Below are positions 46,744 through 56,139 of a stretch of DNA of 64,000 nucleotides, in pieces; position 1 is the first letter of the stretch, and every line of letters begins with the position of its first letter. Below the pieces are notes generated by a model. That model saw only the letters and a program-made list of their open reading frames with translations, was not told the DNA's origin and did not search any database. The DNA comes from Hordeum vulgare subsp. vulgare (Eukaryota; Streptophyta; Magnoliopsida; Poales; Poaceae). The stretch is taken from positions 27,201,267 to 27,265,266 of the forward strand of contig NC_058519.1 of the NCBI RefSeq assembly GCF_904849725.1. The letters run 5' to 3'. Both the position numbers and the translations under genes were made by a program.

Positions 46744-47935
46744 AGACTTTCTCCACAACTATTATGATGATACCATGCCAACTTTCAACCTTTTTGTAGT
46801 TCATTTGAAATGCATGTTGTAACACACAAGTTTCCGTATGAAATCCTGATACTTCGAAAGAGATTGTCCGTTTTGTACACGAAGTGCATCCAGTTTTTGT
46901 TGTAACCCTCTCAACTTTCTTGCATATGCTATGTGGATGAAATGAAGATACCATGCCAAAATAAAAGAGAGGCGCAATGCTCACCTGCACGTTGCTTAGC
47001 TTCAGGCCAACGTGCAGGTGAGCACTGCGCTTCTCCCTTCATCGTCTCTACACTCAAGGCTTATAAACCGCTGCGAGTGCCTCTCGCTTGGCGAGGTGGG
47101 ACTAAAAAACAGCTGCAGAAAGAATCAACTAAAAAACTCTTTTACCGGTTCATGCCACGAACCGGTACTAAAAGGTGCTCGTGGGGCCCCAGCCTTAAAA
47201 CCTGTACCAAATAAAATGCCTTTGTAACAGCCTTAGAACTGGTACTAAAGGAATCAACTAAAAAGCTTTTATAAACCTCTAGTATTATTGAAACTAAAAT
47301 TATATAGAATTTTGTTACAAACTTTAATAGCAAAAATAATTATCATAAAAGAAAATAAATAAGTAATTAGAATTTTGTTCAAAACATTAAAAGCAAAAAC
47401 AATTATCATAAAAGAAAATAAATAAGTAATTAGAATTTTGTTACAAACTTTAATCGCAAAAAGAATTATCGTAAAAGAAAATAAATAAGTAATTAGTAAC
47501 AAAAAAGAAAGCAAAAAACAGGAATAAAATTTAAAAAAAGTGCCACCTACAGGGCCACCACGGCCTGCATACGACTAGAAACCCAGTACTAGGGCCAGGA
47601 TGCAGGTCCGCAGTAGGCCCAATAGGCCCACAAGCACACAGAGTGATTTTAGGCCCGTAAGCGTGCATTAGAGGGCAGCTCGAAGCGGTTGGTTCGGCAC
47701 GGCTTATAAACCACCCCGAGCCCCTCTCGGCTAGCAAGGTGGGACTAAACATAGCACCGCAACGCGCCAGCACACGCCCTTTGGTCCCGGTTGGTGCCAC
47801 CAACCGGGACCAAAGGTCTCTGTTTCCCGCCCTTTAGGCTACTGAAAAGAGGCCTTTGGTCCCGGTTGATGCCACCAACCGGGACTAAAGGAGTGCATTG
47901 GTCCCGGTTGGTGTCATGAACCGGGACCAATGATC
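46744..47935 (+). other. CACTA spacer with internal palindromes and repeats
   Basis: Non-coding. A segment with GGCTTATAAACC and CGAGGTGGGACTAAA occurs near 47059-47104 and again, diverged, near 47700-47748. Near-perfect palindromes built on GGTCCCGGTTGGTG occur at 47779-47817, 47851-47889 and 47898-47933, like those at the element ends. Confidence 0.7.
47305..47493 (+). repeat. 63 bp tandem repeat, three copies
   Basis: Each unit starts TAGAATTTTGTT (47305, 47368, 47431) and ends with AAATAAATAAGTAAT. The minus-strand ORF over it (47269-47514) is only a product of the repeat. Confidence 0.9.
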
Positions 47936-48225
47936 TGCCTATATAAGCAGCACTCGCGAAAATTTGGTTTAGTTCGTTCTTCCCCGTCGCCCGATGCCGC
48001 CAGGCTGCCCGTCCGTCTCCGCCTTGCCGTCGCCGTCGTCGCCCCGCGTCGCCCCGACGCCGTCGCCGCCCCCCGCCCCGCCCCCCGTGCCCCGCAACGC
48101 CGCCGGCCCCTGCCCGTCGCCGCCCCGGCCCACGCCGCACCTCACCGTCGACCGTCGCCGCGCCGCCCCGCCCCGCGCCGCACCTCGTCGTCGCCGTCGC
48201 CGTCGCCGTCCCCGACACCGTCGCC
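47936..48225 (+). promoter_or_regulatory. Internal promoter and leader exon of the second CACTA gene
   Basis: A TATA box (CCTATATAAG, about 47938) follows directly after a GGTTGG palindrome, the same arrangement as at 34014. A very GC-rich, CCG-repetitive exon (47950-48225) ends at a donor GTGAGC (48226). The Pro-rich ORFs in it are probably not translated. Confidence 0.55.
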
Positions 48226-48997
48226 GTGAGCAAAACTTTTGCTAATTTAATTTGATGTTAGTAGTAGTTAATTTAGATGTGTAGTTAATTGAGTTAGATT
48301 TTTTTAGATTTTTTTGTTAGATTTTTTTGTAGTTCATAGATTTTTTTGTTAGATGTGTAGTTCATAGATTTTTCTGTTAGATATTTTTTCATATTGTGTT
48401 AGATTTTGTTTCTGTTAAAAAAAATTTTGGTGATATTATTGTTGAATATGCATGTTTGTATGTTCATATATATGCAAAGATCGAATATGTCAAATTTTTA
48501 TGATTTTTTCTGTTCATAGAATTTTTATGATTTTTTTCTGTTGTAATTTTCTTCATAGAATTTTAATGATTTTTTTGTTCATAGTATTTTCTTTGTCAAT
48601 TTATGTATATGTTCATATTGTGTATGTATAGGAAAATTGTGCATGATCAAAGTCATTTATGAATATGTTCATATTTAGAATAGAGGAAAAATAAAAAAAA
48701 TAAGAAGAGAAAGTGTTTAATATAATTAGTTAGAAAAATAATAGAACTATAGTTAAACTAGTTTATTTTTAGTAAGTACTACTTTATTTTATTTATAGGA
48801 AGTGCTTCATATATAGTTGAACTAGCTAGTTGATTTAATAAACTACTTTATTTTACTATATATAGAAGTAGTTTGTTTTTAGTAAGTATTACTTTATTTA
48901 TTTATAGTAAGTGCTTAGTAGTTGAACTAGTTGATTTAATTAATAAAACTACTTTATTTAACTATATATAGAAGTAGTTCCCGCATCAACGTCGACG
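48226..48997 (+). other. Leader intron of the second CACTA gene
   Basis: AT-rich stretch with many TTTTTGTTAGAT and TTTATAGTAAGT repeats, from GTGAGC at 48226 to an AG just before TTCCCGCATC (about 48979). No coding sequence. Confidence 0.5.
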
Positions 48998-49399
48998 ATG
49001 CCTATCTTGCATCCTTGTCGTCGTCGACTCGGCGGTGGAGGCCTGCTTGATCAGGGCCATGTTCGGGACTGGGCTCCGTCGGGCTGGTATTGGGAGGTGC
49101 TACCTTCCGGGGGACGTAGGTTGGCGAGGAGGCAGCCCGTTGTTGACCCGATCCTTGTTTGGTGGCGGTCGCGTGGGCCAGTGACGGTGTCGAGGCTTCC
49201 GGACACCGCGGAGCTGGTACGTCACCGTGTCAGCAAGGAGGACGAGCACGTCCGTCGCTACATGGTTGCATTGGAGGGCAGGTTTGACAATACCTGGCAG
49301 GTTCTTCAGGGATCTCACTGGAGTTATGATCCTGTGATGGTTCCTTATCTTTGGGTGTCCACCGTCCGCGACGATACCCGTCGGGCGCTACGGTTCTAG
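48998..49399 (+). CDS. CACTA-borne ORF, 133 aa, function unknown
   Basis: ATG 48998 follows a likely splice acceptor by about 20 nt. The protein has an Arg-rich start (HPCRRRLGGGG), a Trp-rich middle (DWAPSGWYWEV and LVWWRSRGP, with VRHRVSKEDEHVRRYMVALEGRFDNTW) and ends LWVSTVRDDTRRALRF. Very similar peptides are, as I recall, common in Triticeae CACTA elements as the second gene. I know no function. It lies between the leader intron and the B3 exons on the same strand, so it may be an earlier exon of the same gene or a separate gene. The frame is undamaged. Confidence 0.55.
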   Translation: MPILHPCRRRLGGGGLLDQGHVRDWAPSGWYWEVLPSGGRRLARRQPVVDPILVWWRSRGPVTVSRLPDTAELVRHRVSKEDEHVRRYMVALEGRFDNTWQVLQGSHWSYDPVMVPYLWVSTVRDDTRRALRF

Positions 49400-49776
49400 C
49401 TGTATTAGTGATGCTATATGTATGACAAAAGATGATGTAGTTTTGCTTATAAATGAATGCATGCTAATTTGAATACTACTTTATTTTACGATTTGGTTTT
49501 GCTTATTGAATGCTCAAATTGGAAAAGTACTCCTACTTTGAATGCTAAAATTGGAGAGCACTATGCAGAAATCTAGGAGCCCCCTCCATCATCCACGTCG
49601 TCGCCCCCGTCACCGACCCCCTCCGACCTCGAGTCAGGGTCTATATTGGTTTATGCTATTTTACCTTAAAGAGGGTATTTAATTAGGTCCTACCTAATAT
49701 TGATGATCATGTTACTGTAAATGTTGTATGACAATGTTGTAAAGGGCAGTAATTGGTCTCTTCAGCTGCTTTTCAG
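49400..49776 (+). other. Spacer or intron before the B3 exons
   Basis: Mostly AT-rich. A short Pro/Ser-coding stretch (about 49578-49640: PPPSSTSSPPSP in one frame) is preceded by an AG and could be a small exon. The end, CTGCTTTTCAG (49766-49776), is a good splice acceptor. Confidence 0.4.
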
Positions 49777-50690
49777 AGATGGAGTTCTTCACGATTATAC
49801 TTGAGAAATCCTCCAGCAGGCAGGTGCTGCCGAACAATTTTGTGAAGATGTTGGACGGCCATCGGCCACAGAACATGAAGCTGAGGCAAGCCGACAACGG
49901 GCTTCGCAAGCTGTGGGACGTGGAGGTGGTGTTCGACACCGATGGAAGCATGTACCTAGATCGTGGATGGAAGCAGTTCGTCTGTGCCTACGACCTGCGG
50001 CACGGGTACTTCCTTGTCTTCAGGTACGACGGCAACGCCACGTTAGCCGTGAAGGTGTTCGACACGACTATGTGTCGGAGGCACTACCAGGATGACGACG
50101 ATGCCAGTATGCTCTGTCTCTTCTTCCTCTCCATTAGGCTATGTCTCACACCCATTTTTAAAAAAACTTGTTTGCATTTGGCAAGGCAATGGGAGCAGGA
50201 GCAGCGAGTACTGACAATGTTGTAAAGGGTAGTAATTGTTCTCTTCTGCTGCTTTTCAGAGATGGAGTTCTTCACGATTATACTTGAGAAATCCTCCAGC
50301 AGGCAGGTGCTTCCGGACAATTTTGTGAAGATGTTCGACGGTCATCGGCCACAGAACATGAAGCTGAGGCAGGCCGGCAACGGGCTTCACAAGCTGTGGG
50401 ACGTGGAGGTGGCGTTCGACACCGATGGAAGCATGTACCTAGATCGTGGCTGGAAGCAGTTCATCCGTGCCTACGACCTGCCGCACGGGTACTTCCTTGT
50501 CTTCAGGTACGACGACAACACCATGTTCGCCGTGAAGGTGTTCGACACGACTATGTGTCGGAGGCGCTACGAGGACGACGATGATGCCAGTACGCTCTGT
50601 CTCTTCTTCCTATCCATTAAGCTATGTCTCACACCCATTTTTAAAAAAACTTTTTTGCATTTGGCAAGGCAATGGGAGCAGGAGCAGCGA
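49731..50690 (+). repeat. Tandem duplication of about 483 bp holding the B3 exon
   Basis: Unit 1 (about 49731-50213) and unit 2 (about 50214-50690) both run from ACAATGTTGTAAAGGG through the acceptor, the B3 exon, the donor and the short intron to GGAGCAGCGAGTACTG. The junction shows a few bases of shared sequence (TGAC). Most differences in the exon change the amino acid. Confidence 0.9.
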
Positions 50691-50925
50691 GTACTGCGAC
50701 AGGTGCTATGTCTACGGCAGCAGCGACTCTGGCTATAGCAAAAGTAGCAGCGACTCTGGCTACAGCAAAAGTAGCACCGACGATGGCCTCGCGATGGTGA
50801 TCCCACAGCTGGGCGACAGGGCCATGCCAATTCTGGTAGAGGAGTACATCCCGCAGCCTGTCCTGGAGCTTCGCCGCTCTAAGCGCATCAGGATGATGAA
50901 GGAGAAGGTGAAGAAGCAGGAGTGA
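49777..50925 (+). CDS. CACTA-borne B3 DNA-binding protein with duplicated B3 exon
   Basis: Predicted exons are 49777-50106, 50260-50589 and 50669-50925. The first two each encode one B3-like domain (REM-type pattern): MEFFTIILEKSSSRQVLP, then LWDVEV, DGSMYLDRGWKQF, AYDLPHGYFLVFRYD and FAVKVFDTTMC. Both are 330 bp, start after TTTTCAG and end at GT donors in the same phase, so splicing one to the other keeps the frame (A plus AG gives Lys before Met). The last exon codes a Ser/Gly/Tyr linker with repeated SSSDSGYSKS, an acidic part, and a basic tail (RRSKRIRMMKEKVKKQE) that may be a nuclear signal; stop at 50923-50925. All three frames are undamaged, unlike the transposase. Role is inferred: binding the element's subterminal palindromes, replacing TNPA, or a captured host domain. 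Confidence 0.62.
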
Positions 50926-51411
50926 AGATCTTAAGAACCTGATGGAGCTTTAATCTTTATAGTGTAAACCTTTTAAGTACGATAGTGTTGAACTGCTACT
51001 GCACTTTTAAGTATAATGGTGGTGTTCCTGGTGAAATTTTGTGCATGCTCATGGATGCTCATTGATGAAAGATAAAATTATTTCTTGTTGTGCTTGCTCA
51101 TGGATGCTCCATGGTTGGTGTATATAACAACCTAAATTAACCCCTAAACCAGCTCCTTTCAAAAAAAACTCAACTTCAGCCAGGTGTTGACGCGTGGATG
51201 CCTTTTGGTCCCGGTTGGTGTCACCAACCGGGACTAAAGGCCCCCCTGCCTGGCCTCGCCGCAGCGGCCACGTGGAGGCCCATCTGTCCCGGTTGGTGTA
51301 AGAACCGGGACTAAAGTCCGAGGGCATTAGTAACGACCTTTTAGTCCCGGTTCCAAAATCGGGACAGAAGGCCATTACGAACCGGGACAAAAGGCCCTTT
51401 TTCTACTAGTG
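50926..51411 (+). repeat. Right subterminal and terminal repeats of the CACTA element
   Basis: Contains palindromes GGTCCCGGTTGGTGTCACCA (from 51209) and others at 51286-51316 and 51338-51362, then the terminal repeat ending at CTAGTG (51411). The short minus ORF 51049-51390 is a by-product. Confidence 0.8.
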
Positions 51412-51414
51412 TGA

Positions 51415-52212
51415 ATAAAAATATAGCCCTAAGTAACGTTACCGATGGATTGAAGACGAGAGAGGGGATGCCTTCCCGGGGCATCCCCAAGCTTAGGCTT
51501 TTACGACATCCTTGAATCTCTTGGGGTGCATTGGGCATCCCCAAGCTTGAGCTCTTGCCACTCTTTATCTCTTTGTCCATAAGAACTTCACCCAAAACTT
51601 GAAAACTTCACAACACGAAACTTAAACAGAAACTCGTGATAACATTAGTATGAGAAAGCAAACCACCACTTCTTTAGGTACTGTAGCAAACTTAAATTCT
51701 ACTTATTCTGATGTTGGGTTACTGTATTTTCAATCTTCCATGGCTAATACCCTCCGATACTATCCATAGTTTCATCAAAATAAGCAACCAACACAACCAA
51801 AATAGAATCTATTAACAGCAGACCAGTCTGTAGCAATCTGTATATTTCGTATACCTCTGGTACTTCAAAAAATCTTACAAATTACGACAGTCTTCAGAAA
51901 TTGCATACAAATCCTCAGCAAGAAGAATCAACTCAAAAGCTCTTACAGAATAAAAATGAAAATTCTTTTCGTGAGCAGAAAGTTTCTGTATTTTTCCAGC
52001 ATGATCAAACAATCATCACCAAGACTAATCATAACGGTTTTGCTTGGCACAAACACAAAAATAAACACAAAAGACACAATCATAACAGAATTATGATGGT
52101 GTTGAGAAAACAAAACAGAAAGCAAAAAGCAAAGAAAAAATTATTCATTGGGTTGCCTCCCAACAAGCGCTATCGTTTAACGCCCTTAGCTAGGCATTGA
52201 TTTCAATGATGC
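51415..52212 (-). other. Internal non-coding region of the Sabrina/WHAM-like element
   Basis: Contains two further polypurine-like AAGCTTGGGGATGC tracts on the minus strand (about 51480-51496 and 51534-51550), and a conserved-looking stretch GGGTTGCCTCCCAACAAGCG (52149-52168). No coding sequence is supported. Confidence 0.6.
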
Positions 52213-53004
52213 TCACATAAAAGGTAGGGATTTAAACACAACGAGAGCATCATGGAGCAAATGGCTAGCACATTTGAGTCTAACCCACTTCCTATGCATA
52301 GGGATTTTGTGATCAAACAATTTATTGGAGCAAGAATCAACTAGCATAGGAAGGCAAAACAAGCATAGCTTCAAAAATTTCAACACATGGAGAGGAAGCT
52401 TGATACTATTGCAATAAGTAGAAGCATATGATCCTCTCTCATAGTAATTTTCAGTAGCATCATGAATGAATTCAAAAATATAACCAGCACCTAAAGCATT
52501 CTTTTCATGATCTACAAGCATAGAAATTTTACTACTCTCCACATAAGGAAATCTATTCTCAAGAATAGTAGTGGGAGTATCGTAAAAGACTTGAGCACTA
52601 CAAATTGTGTCCACAATGTAAAAGCAGGATTTAGCAAAGGGGTTCTCGAGAGTATGACAAGTTTTATAATCCCTCTTCTTCAAAGCATAAGTATCCTCAC
52701 AAGAATCATCATAGATAGGGGGCATGCTTTCATCAAAATGATTTTGATCATTCAATGTAGAAGAACTAAAAAGATCATCTTTATCAAATATAGCATCCCC
52801 AAGCTTGTGGCTTTGCATATCATTAGCATCATGGGTATTCAAAGAATTCGTGCTAACAACATTGCAATCATGCTCATCATTCACATATTCTATGCGAAGC
52901 ATTCTATGTAATTCTTCTTTCAGCACTTGAGCAAAATTTTCCTTCCCATCATGCTCACGAAAGACACTGAAAAGATGGAGCATATGAGGCATCCTCAATT
53001 CCAT
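52213..53004 (-). CDS. ORF of the Sabrina/WHAM-like element, 263 aa, function unknown
   Basis: The only long frame of this element, starting about 100 nt downstream of the PBS, where gag would be. The protein starts MELRMPHMLHLFSVFREHDG and has an acidic, Asn/Asp/His-rich first half. It continues with a Cys-rich middle (about residues 115-140) and ends in a hydrophobic and basic part (LHVLKFLKLCLFCLPML and DHKIPMHRKWVRLKC). No CCHC knuckle, protease or other known motif is visible. It is intact while the element lacks pol, so it may be a packaging or cis-acting protein, or a remnant of gag. I do not recognise a family. The start is the first Met after the PBS in this frame. Confidence 0.55.
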   Translation of the reverse strand: MELRMPHMLHLFSVFREHDGKENFAQVLKEELHRMLRIEYVNDEHDCNVVSTNSLNTHDANDMQSHKLGDAIFDKDDLFSSSTLNDQNHFDESMPPIYDDSCEDTYALKKRDYKTCHTLENPFAKSCFYIVDTICSAQVFYDTPTTILENRFPYVESSKISMLVDHEKNALGAGYIFEFIHDATENYYERGSYASTYCNSIKLPLHVLKFLKLCLFCLPMLVDSCSNKLFDHKIPMHRKWVRLKCASHLLHDALVVFKSLPFM

Positions 53005-53085
53005 TTTTTTTGTAGTTTTCTAGCGAAAGAACAAGAAACAAAAAGATTCGATTGCAAGATCTAAAGATATACCTTCAAGCGCTAA

Positions 53086-53105
53086 CCTCCCCAGCAACGG
53101 CGCCA
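53086..53105 (-). other. Primer-binding site of the Sabrina/WHAM-like element
   Basis: TGGCGCCGTTGCTGGGGAGG on the minus strand, 10 bases after the LTR end at 53116. Confidence 0.8.
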
Positions 53106-53115
53106 GAAAAGAGCT

Positions 53116-53610
53116 TGATGTCTACTACGCAACCTTCTCCTTGTAGACGTTGTTGGGCCTCCAAGCGCAGAGGTTTGTAGGACAGTAGCAATTTTCCCTC
53201 AAGTAGGTGACCTAAGGTTTATCAATCCGTGGAGGCATAGGATGAAGATGGTCTCTCTCAAGCAACCCTGCAACCAAATAACAAAGAGTCTCTTGTGTCC
53301 CCAACACATCCAATACAATGGTAAATTGTATAGGTGCTTGTGACTCCCTCGTGGCCCATCTGGCCTTCTCCCAAAGCTTCGGGGGTCTCTTTTGGTCCAA
53401 AAAAATCATCGTAAAGTTTCATTCCATTTGGACTCCGTCTGAAAATGGGCCAAAAACACGGAAAAAACAGAAACTGGCACTTGGCACTGAGTTAATAGGT
53501 TAGTCCCAAAAAAGATATAAAATAGCATATTCATGCATATAAAACATCCAAAGTTGACAAGATAATAGCATGGAACCATCCAAAATTATAGATACGTTGG
53601 AGACGTATCA
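53116..53610 (-). repeat. 5' LTR of the Sabrina/WHAM-like element, 1,157 bp deleted
   Basis: 495 bp remain: both ends of the LTR joined directly at 53337-53338 (GGTGC then TTGTGAC). The missing part equals 30420-31576 of the 3' LTR and would include the promoter. Confidence 0.9.
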
Positions 53611-53849
53611 ATCGCCAAACAGGAGGTGAGATTATACTCTTGAGTATTAGCAGCTGAATGTGTCAGATTCAACCACACCTGAAAGATTAGTATCTACAAG
53701 CAAAGTAGTAATAGCAAAGTAGTATGATAACAACGGTGTCAGAAACGATCTGTTGACGGCAGACTATTCCTAACTGTCGTATCAATGGCGCCAAGTTGCC
53801 CCGTTGACGGAAATTGTCTGTTCCCGTCAACGACCAGCGAATCAAAATT

Positions 53850-53990
53850 CTAGCAGGTAGCAGCAGTATAACGAGTAATAGCAGTGGCAAGGAACAACAG
53901 TAGTGACAGCAGTAGCAACAGTAGCAAGCGACAGCAGTAGCAACAGTAGCAGCAGAGCAAAACTAGTAACGGCAGCAGTAGGACAAACTC
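53850..53990 (-). repeat. CAG/TAG-rich low-complexity tract in the solo LTR
   Basis: Irregular repeats of AGCAGTAGCAACAGTAGC. ORFs over it on the minus strand are Leu/Cys repeats and not real genes. Confidence 0.8.
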
Positions 53991-56008
53991 GTAGGCAATG
54001 GGTCGGTGATTTGTTTGGATGATATTCATCATGCAACAGTTATAACATGGAGAGATATGTGGCTAGCTCCCGTTCGTCAATGTGATGTAGGCATGCATTC
54101 CGTGTGTCGTCATACGTGCTTAGGGAAAAGAACTTGCATGACATCTATTGTCCATCCCTCCCGTGGCAGCGGGGTCCAAAAGGAAACTACGGGTTATTAA
54201 GGTTCTCCTTTTAATAAAGAACCGGACCAACGCATTAACACTCGGTGAATACATGAACTCCTCATACTATGGTCATCTCCGGGAGTGGTTCCGGCTATTG
54301 TCACTCCGGGGTTGCCGGGTCATAACACATAGTAGGTGACTACAACTTGCAAGATAGGATCAAGAACACACATATATTGGCGACAACATAATAGGTTTAG
54401 ATCTGAAATCATGGCACTCGGTCCCTAGTGACAAGCATTAAGCATGGCAAAGTAGTAGCAACATCAATCTCAGAACATAGTGGATACTAGGGATCAATCC
54501 CCGTCAAAACTAACTCGATTACATGATAGATCTCATCCTACTCATCACCGCCCAGCGAGCCTACAAATAGATTACTCACGAACGACGAAGAGCTTCATGG
54601 AATTGAAGAGGGAAGAAGGTTGATGATGACGATGGCGACGATTTCCCCTCTCTGGAGCCCAAAACGGACTCCAGATCTGCCCTCCAGATGAAGAACGGGT
54701 TGTGGCGGCGCCTCCGTATAGCAAACACGACGAAATCTTCTCTCTTGATTTTTTTTCTGGGACGAAAGTGAACTTATAGAGCTGAGATTGGGGGCGGCAG
54801 GGCCACGTGGGCCCCACAAGCTTGCCATCCGCCACCAGGGGTGGCCGCTATACGGCTTGTGGCCCACTGGCCCACCTCCTCCGGTGGATCTTTGTGCAGG
54901 TAGTTTTCATATTTTCCAAAAATATTCTCCATAAATTTTCAGGACGTTCTAAGAACTTCTCTACTTATTTTTTCTGGGACGAAAGGCAACTTATAGAGTT
55001 GTAGTTGGGGGCGGCAGGTGCCTGTGGGCCCCACAAGCCTGCCCACCGCCACCAGGGGGTGGTGGCGGAGCAGGGGCTTGTGGCCCACTGGCCCACCCCC
55101 TGAGGTGGAACTTGGTGCAGATATTTTTGATATTTTCCAAAACTGCTCCCCGTAAATTTTCAGGACGTTTGGAGTACTTTGATTTCTGCACAAAAATAAC
55201 ACCAAGGCAATTCTGCTGAAAACAACGTCAGTCCAGGTTAGTTCCATTCAAATCATGCAAATTAGAGTCCAAAACAAGGGCAAAAGAGTTTGGAGAAGTA
55301 GGTACGATGGAGACGTATCAGGCCACCAGCCCCGAGGGGCCACGTGGGCGAAAAGTGGATGTGAACCAGCCCCTAGGTGGGCTGGTGCGCCACCCACCAA
55401 GGCCCAAGGCGCACACGGGGGCAAGGTTGGCCAAACCCTAGGCGTGGGGGCTACCTTGAGTGGCAAGCCACCCCCTAGGGTCCATCCCCTCCTCCATCTT
55501 CGCCGCCGCACGTCCTAGGGTTTCCCTAGGGGTGCCGCACCCCCTCTCCCTCCCTCCTATATATAGTGGAGGGTTTGGGAGGGTTGCACACACCTGAAAC
55601 ACCACCTCTTGGCGCAGCCCTACCTCTCCCTCTTCTCCTCCTCCGAGGTGCTTGGTGAAGCCCTGCCGGAGAACTGCATAGCTCCACCGTCACCATGTTG
55701 TCATGCTGCCGGAGCTCTTCCTCAACGTCTCCTCTCTCCTTGTTGGATCAAGTTGAAGAAGACGTCACCGGGCTGCACGTGTGTTGAACGCGGAGGCGTT
55801 GTTGTTCGGCACTTAGGTCGGAATCTTCCGTGATCTGAATCGCTACGAGTACGACTCCATCAACCGCATTCATAGTAACGTTTCCGCTTAGCGATCTTCA
55901 AATGTATGAAGATTCTCTATAACCTCTCTCGTTGCTGGTTTCTCTTAGATAGATCTTGGTATAACGTAGGAATTTTTTTGAATTACTACTACGTTACCCA
56001 ACACTATG

Positions 56009-56101
56009 GAGGTGGGGTGGAGATGGTGATTGCTTTACAAGTTGGCAATGAAGGGATATCGCGTGACCTCTTATAACTCAAGTTGGCTTGCGTCACAAGT
56101 A
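56009..56101. other. Short flank after the solo Angela LTR
   Basis: Continues the sequence interrupted at 28975. It may be the end of the Copia LTR or the older host sequence; I cannot tell. Confidence 0.4.
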
Positions 56102-56139
56102 CTCCCTCCGTCCCAAAATAAGTATATCGTAAAATACTA
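56102..56139 (+). mobile_element. Fragment of a Stowaway-like MITE
   Basis: CTCCCTCCGTCCCAAAATAA after a TA is a Stowaway terminal repeat. The element is interrupted at 56140 by a second MITE; no clear right end is found. Confidence 0.6.

Larger units (their letters stand above)
33720..51411 (+). mobile_element. CACTA transposon (Caspar-like) with TNPD and a B3-domain gene
   Basis: Terminal inverted repeats: CACTAGTAGAAAACAGGGC at the left and its complement (GGCCCTTTTTCTACTAGTG) at the right. The 3 bp TSD is TGA (33717-33719 and 51412-51414). Subterminal regions are full of AACCGGGAC palindromes. It holds a TNPD/TNP2 transposase pseudogene (34438-36894 and 45844-46743) split by a BARE element, and a second gene region (47936-50925) on the same strand. 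About 8.7 kb is its own sequence. Confidence 0.92.
30198..53610 (-). mobile_element. Non-autonomous Sabrina/WHAM-like LTR retrotransposon
   Basis: Reads on the minus strand: 5' LTR 53116-53610 (internally deleted), PBS about 53086-53105, one ORF (53004-52213), non-coding internal sequence, a CACTA insertion (33720-51411), more non-coding sequence, polypurine tract (31850-31866) and 3' LTR 30198-31849. TSD ATCTC (30193-30197) and ATCGC (53611-53615) differ by one base. Own internal length is about 3.5 kb. No gag, protease, RT or integrase is found, so it must be mobilised by another element. LTRs differ at about 7 of 494 shared sites. Confidence 0.85.
29990..55320 (-). mobile_element. Solo Gypsy-type LTR, split by the Sabrina-like insertion
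   Basis: On the minus strand it starts TGATACGTCTCCATCGTACC (55320) and ends GAAATCA (29990). The TSD GGCCA is perfect (29985-29989 and 55321-55325). Its own sequence is 53616-55320 plus 29990-30197, about 1.9 kb. No internal coding sequence is present, so it is most simply a solo LTR. It contains a CAG/TAG-rich tract (53850-53990) and, at its 3' end, three PBS-like repeats (about 30000-30125). Confidence 0.75.
28976..56003 (+). mobile_element. Solo BARE/Angela-type LTR, split by later nested insertions
   Basis: The LTR's own bases are 28976-29989 and 55326-56003 (1,692 bp together). The left part has the BARE/Angela signature CCCTAGAGGCAATAATAA; the right part has the promoter (TATATATA near 55558) and the end CGTTACCCAACA. 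The TSD is CTATG (28971-28975 and 56004-56008). The first bases are TT where the family has TG, probably a point change. No PBS, coding sequence or second LTR accompanies it, so it is a solo LTR produced by recombination. Confidence 0.82.

Noticed and set aside
47745..48245. Gly/Arg- and Pro-rich ORFs in the GC-rich block
   Set aside because: Simple CCG/CGC repeats of a leader exon; open frames on both strands are expected from composition.
53850..54036. Leu/Cys-rich minus ORFs
   Set aside because: Products of the CAG/TAG-rich tract.
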